From: an uncultured Roseburia sp.
GTDB lineage: Bacteria > Bacillota > Clostridia > Lachnospirales > Lachnospiraceae
Assembly (NCBI GenBank): GCA_934292805.1
Contig: CAKQXQ010000080.1
Coordinates: 1 to 5,292, forward strand
Length of the DNA: 5,292 nt
Direction of reading: 5' to 3'
Below are positions 1-5,138 of the stretch, in pieces; within the stretch, counting starts at the first letter, position 1, and each line of letters starts with the position of its first letter. The notes beneath the pieces were generated by a model. The model was not told the DNA's origin, did no database searches, and saw only the letters and a list, made by a program, of their open reading frames with translations. The position numbers and the translations under genes are program-made.

Positions 1-43
1 GACCGATACGGCCGAAACCATTAATTGCTACTCTTACTGCCAT
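1..43 (-). CDS. gap: Glyceraldehyde-3-phosphate dehydrogenase, N-terminus only (partial, runs off the left edge)
   Basis: The minus strand from base 43 translates as MAVRVAINGFGRIG. This is the hallmark start of type I glyceraldehyde-3-phosphate dehydrogenase: the first beta strand and the glycine-rich turn (NGFGRIG) of the NAD-binding Rossmann fold. The family converts glyceraldehyde 3-phosphate, NAD+ and phosphate to 1,3-bisphosphoglycerate and NADH in cytoplasmic glycolysis. The start is well supported: the sequence AGGAGGA (complement of 51-57) ends 7 bases before the ATG. Only 14 codons are present, so the catalytic cysteine and the cofactor preference cannot be checked. The gene is divergent from the histidinol phosphatase gene and has its own promoter at 109-137. 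Confidence 0.93.
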   Translation of the reverse strand, partial: MAVRVAINGFGRIG

Positions 44-108
44 TTTTAATTCCTCCTAGAATTGTATAAAATATACTCATTGAAAACTATTGTTTCCAAG
101 CTTTCTTT

Positions 109-137
109 ATTTTAACCAATTTCTGCATAAAGTTCAA
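109..137 (-). promoter_or_regulatory. Sigma-A-type promoter of gap
   Basis: On the minus strand a -35 box TTGAAC (complement of 132-137) is followed by a 17-base spacer and a -10 box TAAAAT (complement of 109-114). Both are close to the consensus for the housekeeping sigma factor. Transcription would start near base 102, leaving a leader of roughly 60 bases before the gap start codon. The leader contains an imperfect inverted repeat GTATAAAATATAC (64-76) just upstream of the ribosome binding site; its role is unknown and it may simply reflect AT-richness. Confidence 0.65.
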
Positions 138-162
138 GTCTTTTTCTTTTGATAATTTATGT

Positions 163-180
163 TTGTTAATTTTTTGACTA
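163..180. promoter_or_regulatory. Rex-like operator candidate in the gap/hisK spacer
   Basis: The 18 bases TTGTTAATTTTTTGACTA match the clostridial Rex consensus TTGTTAANNNNTTAACAA at 12 of 14 defined positions: the left half is perfect and the right half matches at 5 of 7. Rex is a redox-sensing repressor that leaves DNA when NADH/NAD+ rises, and it controls gap and hydrogenase-type genes in several clostridia. The site lies about 60-80 bases upstream of the predicted gap start point, farther than a simple repressor site would usually be, and overlaps the TATAAT at 179-184. Chance occurrence in AT-rich DNA is a real possibility. Confidence 0.35.
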
Positions 181-184
181 TAAT
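179..184 (+). promoter_or_regulatory. Possible -10 box for hisK
   Basis: A perfect TATAAT lies on the plus strand in the spacer upstream of the PHP gene. No convincing -35 box sits at 16-18 bases: the hexamer at 17 is TTTATG, and a TTGATA at 149-154 is 24 bases away. If used, it would give a leader of about 165 bases. It is the best -10 match I see for this gene, but support is weak. Confidence 0.25.
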
Positions 185-357
185 CGCCTTTTCTTTTTCT
201 TTTTCATCTATTTTGTACAAATACGAATACAATCTATTTTCTTTTCCCCAAAAATATCTTATTATTATATTTATATCTTTACCGACAGTCTTTTTTAATT
301 TTAGCGTCCGGCTGCCTGTAATATCAATACCTGACAGGAAAGAAGGTAGTATTTCGA

Positions 358-1182
358 ATGAATTTACATCAGACACCACTTAATCTCTGGGACACACATA
401 TGCACAGCCAGTTTTCCGGTGACAGCAGTTCCCCATTGGACTCCATGATCAATGTCTCCATAAAAAGAGGACTTGCCGGAATCTGTTTTACAGATCATCT
501 TGACATTGATTACCCTGATGATCCAGATCTGTTTCTTCTGGATCTCCCTAATTACTATGCCTCTGTCATGGCCAATCAGAAAATGTATGCTGGCCGCCTC
601 CCTGTTCTTTTTGGCATTGAGCTGGGACTGCAGCCTCACTTAGCTGCATTGCATCAGGATATTCTCTCCCAGTATCCGTTTGACTTTGTGATCGGTTCTT
701 CTCATGTTGTCCATGGTATGGATCCTTATTTTCCAAAATTTTACGAAGGACGGGATGAAAAAGCTGCCTACCGCGAATATTTCGAATCCATTCTCGAAAA
801 TCTGGATGCCTTTCATGACTTTGATGTCTATGGACATATTGATTATGTTGTCCGATATGGTCCAACGAAAAATGAGAATTATGACTGGACGGAATATGAG
901 GAAATTATAAATGAGATTTTAAAAAAACTGATCCAGCTTGGAAAGGGAATCGAGATCAATACCGGCGGTTTTAAATATGGTCTCGGACATCCGAATCCAA
1001 CAGAAGCCATCATCAGACGCTATAAAGAACTTGGTGGTGAGATTATCACTCTCGGTGCCGATGCCCACTCCCCAGAGCATGTCGGATTTGATTTTGAAAA
1101 ACTTCCACATATACTTAAAAATGCCGGATTTGAATACTATACTGTTTTCCGTCAAAGGAAGCCTGAATTTTTAAAACTATGA
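358..1182 (+). CDS. hisK: PHP-domain histidinol-phosphatase (HisJ/HisK family)
   Basis: The 274-residue protein belongs to the PHP (polymerase and histidinol phosphatase) superfamily. Members of this size usually hydrolyse L-histidinol phosphate to L-histidinol, the penultimate stage of histidine biosynthesis, in the cytoplasm. The metal-binding motifs are all visible: HxH at H14/H16, D46-H47 in FTDHLD, E88 in GIELG, H116 in GSSHVVHG, H160 and D162 in YGHID, and D235/H237 in GADAHS. They fit the multinuclear metal site of the TIM-like PHP barrel. Length is typical for the family and no signal peptide or membrane segment is seen. The ATG at 358 is preceded by AGGAAAGAAGG about 11 bases upstream, and the protein starts just before the first barrel strand, so the start looks right. 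No other his genes are in the window; it seems to be a single-gene unit closed by the terminator at 1259-1315. Other PHP phosphoesterases share these motifs, so the exact substrate is inferred. Confidence 0.85.
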   Translation: MNLHQTPLNLWDTHMHSQFSGDSSSPLDSMINVSIKRGLAGICFTDHLDIDYPDDPDLFLLDLPNYYASVMANQKMYAGRLPVLFGIELGLQPHLAALHQDILSQYPFDFVIGSSHVVHGMDPYFPKFYEGRDEKAAYREYFESILENLDAFHDFDVYGHIDYVVRYGPTKNENYDWTEYEEIINEILKKLIQLGKGIEINTGGFKYGLGHPNPTEAIIRRYKELGGEIITLGADAHSPEHVGFDFEKLPHILKNAGFEYYTVFRQRKPEFLKL

Positions 1183-1196
1183 CAGACTTGCTATTA

Positions 1197-1217
1197 CCCG
1201 CCACTTAATGAGGTGGG
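1197..1217 (+). other. Unexplained small hairpin just after hisK
   Basis: CCCGCC (1197-1202) pairs with GGTGGG (1212-1217) across a 9-base loop; one of the six pairs is a G-T wobble. The sequence after it (AATCTTCTCG) is not T-rich, so it is not an ordinary intrinsic terminator, and a better one follows at 1259. The hairpin starts 15 bases past the hisK stop. The general look, a short G/C-rich hairpin with a small loop in otherwise AT-rich DNA, recalls right-end hairpins of IS200/IS605-type elements and the scaffold end of TnpB-associated RNAs. No transposase or left end is present, so that link is only a suggestion. Confidence 0.35.
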
Positions 1218-1258
1218 AATCTTCTCGACTGAGATAAATCATTTCTTTCAAAATAAAC

Positions 1259-1315
1259 AGAAGCACTGGTCACAAAAATTATGATCAAAAATTGTGAACC
1301 AGTGCTTCTTTTTTA
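1259..1315. terminator. Strong bidirectional intrinsic terminator between hisK and the hydrogenase operon
   Basis: A perfect 12-bp stem forms between AGAAGCACTGGT (1259-1270) and ACCAGTGCTTCT (1298-1309). It extends, past a single-base bulge at 1297, by CACAA (1271-1275) pairing with TTGTG (1292-1296). On the plus strand a run of seven T follows (1309-1315), ideal for ending the hisK transcript. On the minus strand the stem is followed by GTTTATTTT, a moderate T-rich tract that could end the hydrogenase operon 27 bases after its stop codon. The convergent gene arrangement fits use in both directions. Confidence 0.88.
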
Positions 1316-1320
1316 TTTTA

Positions 1321-1346
1321 TCTTATCTTTCATTCTTATCTTTCAT
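1321..1346. repeat. Perfect tandem duplication of 13 bp spanning the hydrogenase stop codon
   Basis: TCTTATCTTTCAT occurs twice back to back, at 1321-1333 and 1334-1346. The right-hand copy includes the last codons and the TAA stop (complement of 1336-1338) of the hydrogenase gene; the left-hand copy lies just downstream of the stop. It probably arose by replication slippage and does not alter the known domains of the protein. Confidence 0.8.
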
Positions 1347-3081
1347 CTGCTCCCGGCATGTCCCATGCATTGTGATCTGTATGAAGCAGCATATGTGCTT
1401 TATGTGACAATGGTCTTTCCATATAATCCTCATAGAGCTTCAGAACATCCGGATTCTCATGTGAGAATCGGATCTTTGCATTCTGATCCAGGAAATACAG
1501 GTTTTCTCCACGTACCCCTGCAAGTTCTTCTCCGTCGTGGATTGGCTGTCCGCCTCCGCCAACGCAGCCGCCCGGACAGGCCATCACTTCTACGAAATCG
1601 TAATGCACCTCTCCCCTGTCAATCCGTTCTAATAATCTGCGTACATTGGAAAGTCCACAGACAACGGCTACTTTTACAGATGCATCGCCTATTTCGATCG
1701 TTGCTTCTTTCACGCCCTCCTGCATGCTGTTTCTTACAATATGGAATGCATCCGCATCCGGATTTCTTCCATTTACAAGATAATATGCCGAACGGAGTGC
1801 TGCTTCCATAACACCTCCGGTCGCACCAAAGATCACACCTGCTCCGGTTCCTTCCTGCATAAGTTCATCAAAAGGTGCCTCTTTCAGGTTCTGTGGTACG
1901 ATATGTGCCGAACGGATCATACGGTCAAGTTCTCTTGTGGTAAGTACCGTATCGACGTCATGTCCTGCATACTCACCCGCAAAAAGTTCCATGTTTGCCT
2001 CTCCTTTTTTGGCAACACAAGGCATAATGGATACCGTATAAATATTCTCCGGCTTCACACCAATACTCTCTGCAAAATAGCTCTTCATCACAGCTCCAAA
2101 CATCTGCTGCGGACTCTTCGCTGTAGATAACTGCGGTACCAGATGTGGGAACTGGCTCTTTACAAAACGGATCCATCCAGGACAGCAGGATGTAAACATC
2201 GGACGCACCTTTGTCTCGCCCTTCTTAAGGCGCTCCAGAAATTCATTGCCCTCCTCCATGATCGTAAGGTCTGCTGAAAATGTTGTATCAAATACATAAT
2301 CCACACCCATTTGTTTGAGTGCCTGGACAATTTTTCCAACCGTTGCACTGTTTCTTTCGATTCCAAATGATTCTCCCCATGCTGCACGGACAGCCGGAGC
2401 GATCTGGGCAACTACTACTTTCTTCTCATCAGCGATTGCTTCCCATACTTTCTCTGTATCATCACGTTCTCTTAATGCTCCTACCGGACAGTGTGTGATA
2501 CACTGACCACAAAGGGCACATGATACTTCATGTATCTTCTTATTATTAGCAACATTGACTGTTGTTCTTGATCCGGTTCCTGCGATATCCCAGATGTGAA
2601 GTCCCTGGACTTTATCACAGATCTGGATACATCTCATACACTGGATACATTTCTTGGAATCCCTGATCAGAGGGAATTCCTTGTCCCACGGTGTCTCTTC
2701 AAACCTCTCCTTGTACGGAAGGTCAATGATATTTAAGTCATTTGCCACTTCCTGCAAAGTACAGTTACCGCTTCGCACACAGATCGCACATTTACAGTCA
2801 TGTCTGGATAAAATCATCTGGATGATCTTTCTTCTGTCCATACGTACTTTTGGGCTGTTTGTATGGATCACCATTCCTTCTTTGACTACATTATTACAGG
2901 ATGTGATCAGTTTATCCATTCCTTCCAGCTCGACTACACAGACACGACAGGCTGCGATCTCATTAATGTCTTTCAGATAACACAGCTTTGGAATCGGGAT
3001 TCCGTTATTCTTTGCAGCTTCCATTATTGTAGTACCTTCCGGCACACAAATCTTTTTATCATCAATTATAAGATTTACCAT
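1336..3081 (-). CDS. hydA: [FeFe]-hydrogenase catalytic subunit, CpI-like (M3) domain layout
   Basis: The 581-residue enzyme interconverts 2H+ plus 2 electrons with H2 in the cytoplasm; there is no signal peptide. Domains in order: [2Fe-2S] plant-type ferredoxin domain with C34, C45, C48, C62; His-ligated [4Fe-4S] cluster with H94, C98, C101, C107; two [4Fe-4S] clusters with C145, C148, C151, C155 and C188, C191, C194, C198; then the H-cluster domain (about 218-515) and the small-subunit region (about 520-575, containing LSHKAHMLLHTDH). All three H-cluster signatures are intact: TSCCPGW (C299, C300), MPCVAKKGE (C355, K358, E361) and ACPGGCVGGGG (C502, C506). C299, S319 and nearby glutamates (E280, E283) fit the proton path of clostridial CpI. 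Size is near the usual ~575. The start has AAGGAGG 12 bases upstream and overlaps the end of the preceding gene by 7 bases (ATGGTAA), implying translational coupling. The GltD-like partner suggests group A2 rather than a stand-alone ferredoxin enzyme. Maturases HydEFG must be encoded elsewhere. Confidence 0.96.
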   Translation of the reverse strand: MVNLIIDDKKICVPEGTTIMEAAKNNGIPIPKLCYLKDINEIAACRVCVVELEGMDKLITSCNNVVKEGMVIHTNSPKVRMDRRKIIQMILSRHDCKCAICVRSGNCTLQEVANDLNIIDLPYKERFEETPWDKEFPLIRDSKKCIQCMRCIQICDKVQGLHIWDIAGTGSRTTVNVANNKKIHEVSCALCGQCITHCPVGALRERDDTEKVWEAIADEKKVVVAQIAPAVRAAWGESFGIERNSATVGKIVQALKQMGVDYVFDTTFSADLTIMEEGNEFLERLKKGETKVRPMFTSCCPGWIRFVKSQFPHLVPQLSTAKSPQQMFGAVMKSYFAESIGVKPENIYTVSIMPCVAKKGEANMELFAGEYAGHDVDTVLTTRELDRMIRSAHIVPQNLKEAPFDELMQEGTGAGVIFGATGGVMEAALRSAYYLVNGRNPDADAFHIVRNSMQEGVKEATIEIGDASVKVAVVCGLSNVRRLLERIDRGEVHYDFVEVMACPGGCVGGGGQPIHDGEELAGVRGENLYFLDQNAKIRFSHENPDVLKLYEDYMERPLSHKAHMLLHTDHNAWDMPGADER

Positions 3082-4907
3082 CTGTCTTCACGGCCTCCTT
3101 TAAATATTCCATATCCGAAATGATCGCAGCGCAGGCATCGTCCAGATTCCTGGAATGCCTCTTCCTTCGTCATGCAATGTTCTACGCCTTCAAAATCGCA
3201 GACTCTCTCACATGCCTCACGCTCTGTCATATTCACCCTTCCGCATGGCACACGGTCATCCAGTCTTGCTTCCGGAATCTGTACCTCGCTTGATATAATG
3301 TGATGATATCCTAAATATTCATCAATATTAGCGGCTACTACTTTGGCTGCTGCGATCGCCTTGATAACAGAAGCCGGTCCGCTTGCACAGTCTCCTCCTG
3401 CAAAAACTCCCGGAATATTTTCAAATCCTCCATGGCGGCCTGTAATGATCTTACCGCGTTCTACCGGAACACCAGCTTCTGCAAAATGCTGGGATTCAAT
3501 ATCCTGTCCGATTGCAACGATCAATGTCTGGCATGGTACAAAGATATCTTCTTCACCTGAAGGACGTACACTCGCTCTTCCGTCTTTGATCTTGCTGATC
3601 ATCTGCGGAGTAACATATATACCGGTCACATGTCCGTTTTCATCGGAAACGATCTTCGATGGTGCCATCAGCGTCTTTACCTCAATGCCTTCTGCAACAG
3701 CTCCCTCAATCTCTGCCGGAAGTGCTGTCATATCAGCCACACGTCTGCGATACAGAATAGAAACCTTTTTCGCTCCCAGTCTCCTTGCCGTACGGACAGC
3801 ATCCATGGATACATTACCACCACCGATCACTGCGACTTCCTGTCCTGTAAGATCAACATTTTCCTTTTTGCCAACTGTACGTAAAAACTGTACTGCAGAT
3901 AAAACCCCTTCAGCCTGTTCCCCTTCGATTCCAAGCTTTTTGTCAGTACTTGCCCCGACTGTGATAAGAACTGCGTCATATTCCTCTCTCAGACTCTGGA
4001 TCGTAATATCCCTGCCAATCCTCATTCCATACTTTACTTCTACACCGGTTTTTAAGATTGCATTGATATCATCATCCAGGCGGTCTTTCGGCAATCTGTA
4101 GTTCGGGATTCCGTAACGGAGCATTCCACCAAGTTCCGGAAGCATTTCAAATACGGTTACCTGATGTCCCATCAGCTGTAAAAAATAAGCTGCGGACAAT
4201 CCACCTGGTCCTCCACCGGCGACTGCAACTCTTTTGCCGGTCTTATCGGCACATTTCGGCGGATCAACTTCCCCTGCAAAATCTGCTGCCACACGCTTCA
4301 AACCACGGATATTTACTGCATCATCGACAATATTCCTGCGGCATCTTGCTTCACATGGATGTTCACAGATAAACCCACAGGTTGCCGGGAACGGATTGTC
4401 TTTTCTGATCAGACGGATTGCATCTGCGTATCTTCCGTCATGTACAAGTGCAATATATCCCGGAATATCCACATGTGCCGGGCATAATGATACACAAGGT
4501 ACCGGCTGCTTGCTGTGGCTGGTACAGCAGTCATGTAAAATATGCGATTCATAATCTTCCCTGCATCCGGTCAGGCTTTTATAAACCATATTAGCTGCTT
4601 CGTAACCGATCGCGCAATCTGAAGAGTCTTTGATTGAAACAGCCAGCTCCTCCATTTCCTTTAACGTGTCTATTGTTGCTTCCCCATTCATAACTTCCGT
4701 CAGCATTGTCTTAAGCTGCCAGAGTCCGACACGACAAGGTGCACATTTTCCACATGTCTGTGCGTGACATAATTCCAGAAATGCCCTGGTAAGATCAACA
4801 GGACATAATCCCGGAGGGCTGGATTCAATTCTTCGCTCCAGATCTTTGTATAACCCCTCAATTACAAGTTGTGCCCGGTCCGGTGCCGGGATTTCCAATC
4901 TGCTCAT
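3075..4907 (-). CDS. Hydrogenase-linked NuoF-type [4Fe-4S] / GltD-like FAD-NAD(P)H oxidoreductase fusion
   Basis: The 610-residue protein probably passes electrons between NAD(P)H and the hydrogenase encoded next to it. Residues ~1-120 resemble only the C-terminal [4Fe-4S] domain of NuoF/HydB: CGKCAPCR gives C52, C55, C58, and C98 follows 40 residues later as in NuoF. The FMN- and NADH-binding part of NuoF is absent. Residues ~125-210 form the cysteine-rich module of GltD and dihydropyrimidine dehydrogenase (C138, C142, C177, C181, C185, C189). Residues ~225-535 are the GltD/NfnB-like flavoprotein: FAD motif GGGPGG (231-236) with E254, pyridine-nucleotide motif GGGNVSMD (362-369), YRRR (386-389), which favours NADPH, and the second FAD motif GGD (504-506). 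A tail with C555, C566, C570, C578, C591 and C594 may bind another cluster. The start follows AAGGAG by 7 bases. It is the first gene of the operon, driven from 5000-5028. Databases may name it glutamate synthase small subunit; without GltB that is unlikely. The exact cofactor partner and any bifurcation are inferred. Confidence 0.88.
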   Translation of the reverse strand: MSRLEIPAPDRAQLVIEGLYKDLERRIESSPPGLCPVDLTRAFLELCHAQTCGKCAPCRVGLWQLKTMLTEVMNGEATIDTLKEMEELAVSIKDSSDCAIGYEAANMVYKSLTGCREDYESHILHDCCTSHSKQPVPCVSLCPAHVDIPGYIALVHDGRYADAIRLIRKDNPFPATCGFICEHPCEARCRRNIVDDAVNIRGLKRVAADFAGEVDPPKCADKTGKRVAVAGGGPGGLSAAYFLQLMGHQVTVFEMLPELGGMLRYGIPNYRLPKDRLDDDINAILKTGVEVKYGMRIGRDITIQSLREEYDAVLITVGASTDKKLGIEGEQAEGVLSAVQFLRTVGKKENVDLTGQEVAVIGGGNVSMDAVRTARRLGAKKVSILYRRRVADMTALPAEIEGAVAEGIEVKTLMAPSKIVSDENGHVTGIYVTPQMISKIKDGRASVRPSGEEDIFVPCQTLIVAIGQDIESQHFAEAGVPVERGKIITGRHGGFENIPGVFAGGDCASGPASVIKAIAAAKVVAANIDEYLGYHHIISSEVQIPEARLDDRVPCGRVNMTEREACERVCDFEGVEHCMTKEEAFQESGRCLRCDHFGYGIFKGGREDRW

Positions 4908-4993
4908 TTTCCCTCTCCTTTTCCTCTGTATATTCTGTTTATATTTATCAGAATTTTACAATTATCTGTAAATATTCAGAATAATTTACTGTT

Positions 4994-5041
4994 ATTGTTA
5001 TTTTAATAGATGGGGATATGCTTTTCAAGAATTGTTATTTT
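4994..5041. repeat. Pair of 11-bp direct repeats flanking the hydrogenase promoter
   Basis: ATTGTTATTTT occurs at 4994-5004 and again at 5031-5041, 37 bases apart. The first copy overlaps the -10 box and the second overlaps the Rex-like site upstream of the -35 box. The same face of the helix would not be exactly matched (about 3.5 turns), so cooperative binding is not obvious. Confidence 0.6.
5000..5028 (-). promoter_or_regulatory. Sigma-A-type promoter of the hydrogenase operon
   Basis: On the minus strand TTGAAA (complement of 5023-5028) and TAAAAT (complement of 5000-5005) are separated by 17 bases, nearly the same design as the gap promoter. Transcription would start near 4993, giving a leader of about 85 bases. 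That leader carries short inverted repeats: ATTCTG (4932-4937) with CAGAAT (4949-4954), and the perfect palindrome TATTCAGAATA (4973-4983). The leader ends with the strong ribosome binding site AAGGAG (complement of 4915-4920). No known riboswitch is recognisable. Confidence 0.7.
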
Positions 5042-5049
5042 TTAGACAA
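5032..5049. promoter_or_regulatory. Rex-like operator candidate at the hydrogenase promoter
   Basis: TTGTTATTTTTTAGACAA matches the clostridial Rex consensus TTGTTAANNNNTTAACAA at 11 of 14 defined positions. It has the dyad ATTGT (5031-5035) / ACAAT (5046-5050). It ends three bases upstream of the -35 box, where a bound repressor could block RNA polymerase. The left half-site recurs over the -10 box as part of an 11-bp direct repeat. Rex control of hydrogenase and other NAD(H)-linked genes is established in several clostridia; here it is an inference from sequence and the AT-rich setting limits confidence. Confidence 0.4.
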
Positions 5050-5095
5050 TAATGATAATTTTTTTCAAAATATGCGTTCTTTATTCCATATAAAA

Positions 5096-5138
5096 AGACA
5101 GACAATACTACACATACTCTGCGTGGTACTGTCTGTCT
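5096..5138 (-). terminator. Intrinsic terminator upstream of the hydrogenase operon (minus-strand transcript)
   Basis: AGACAGACA (5096-5104) pairs perfectly with TGTCTGTCT (5130-5138). After an A/C mismatch, TACTAC (5106-5111) pairs with GTGGTA (5123-5128), leaving an 11-base loop. On the minus strand the stem is followed at once by TTTTTATA, the expected T tract. On the plus strand it is followed by GATTTT, which is weaker. It most likely ends a minus-strand gene lying mainly beyond the right edge and insulates the hydrogenase promoter from read-through. Confidence 0.75.

Larger units (their letters stand above)
44..357. other. Divergent AT-rich intergenic region between gap and hisK
   Basis: This 314-base spacer is strongly AT-rich, with T-rich runs on the plus strand (141-215 and 236-300). 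It holds the gap ribosome binding site and promoter on its left side, a Rex-like sequence in the middle (163-180), and the ribosome binding site of the PHP gene at its right end (AGGAAAGAAGG, about 336-346). Short open frames exist on both strands, but none has a ribosome binding site, protein-like composition or a start clear of the neighbouring gene. I see no RNA gene in it. Confidence 0.7.

Noticed and set aside
134..383. Overlapping short open frames on both strands in the gap/hisK spacer (minus 134-379, plus 159-383)
   Set aside because: Neither has a ribosome binding site, both run into the start of hisK, and their composition reflects the T-rich spacer; they lie over promoter elements.
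1281..1811. Plus-strand open frame of 176 codons opposite the hydrogenase
   Set aside because: It starts inside the terminator hairpin, has no ribosome binding site, and is antisense to a gene with intact motifs; a shadow frame.
3343..4101. Plus-strand open frame of 252 codons opposite the GltD-like gene
   Set aside because: Its sequence is low in complexity and Ser/Pro/Thr-rich, as expected for an antisense shadow, and there is no ribosome binding site.
3075..4907. Reading the fusion protein as a true glutamate synthase small subunit
   Set aside because: No GltB large subunit is adjacent, a NuoF-type cluster domain is fused at the N-terminus, and the gene overlaps a hydrogenase gene.
3075..4907. 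Reading the fusion as HydB/NuoF
   Set aside because: Only the terminal [4Fe-4S] domain of NuoF is present; the FMN and NADH sites are missing and the bulk is a GltD-like flavoprotein.
4908..5095. Riboswitch or T-box leader in front of the hydrogenase operon
   Set aside because: The leader is only about 85 bases, AT-rich, with no T-box motif, conserved aptamer core or leader terminator that I can see.
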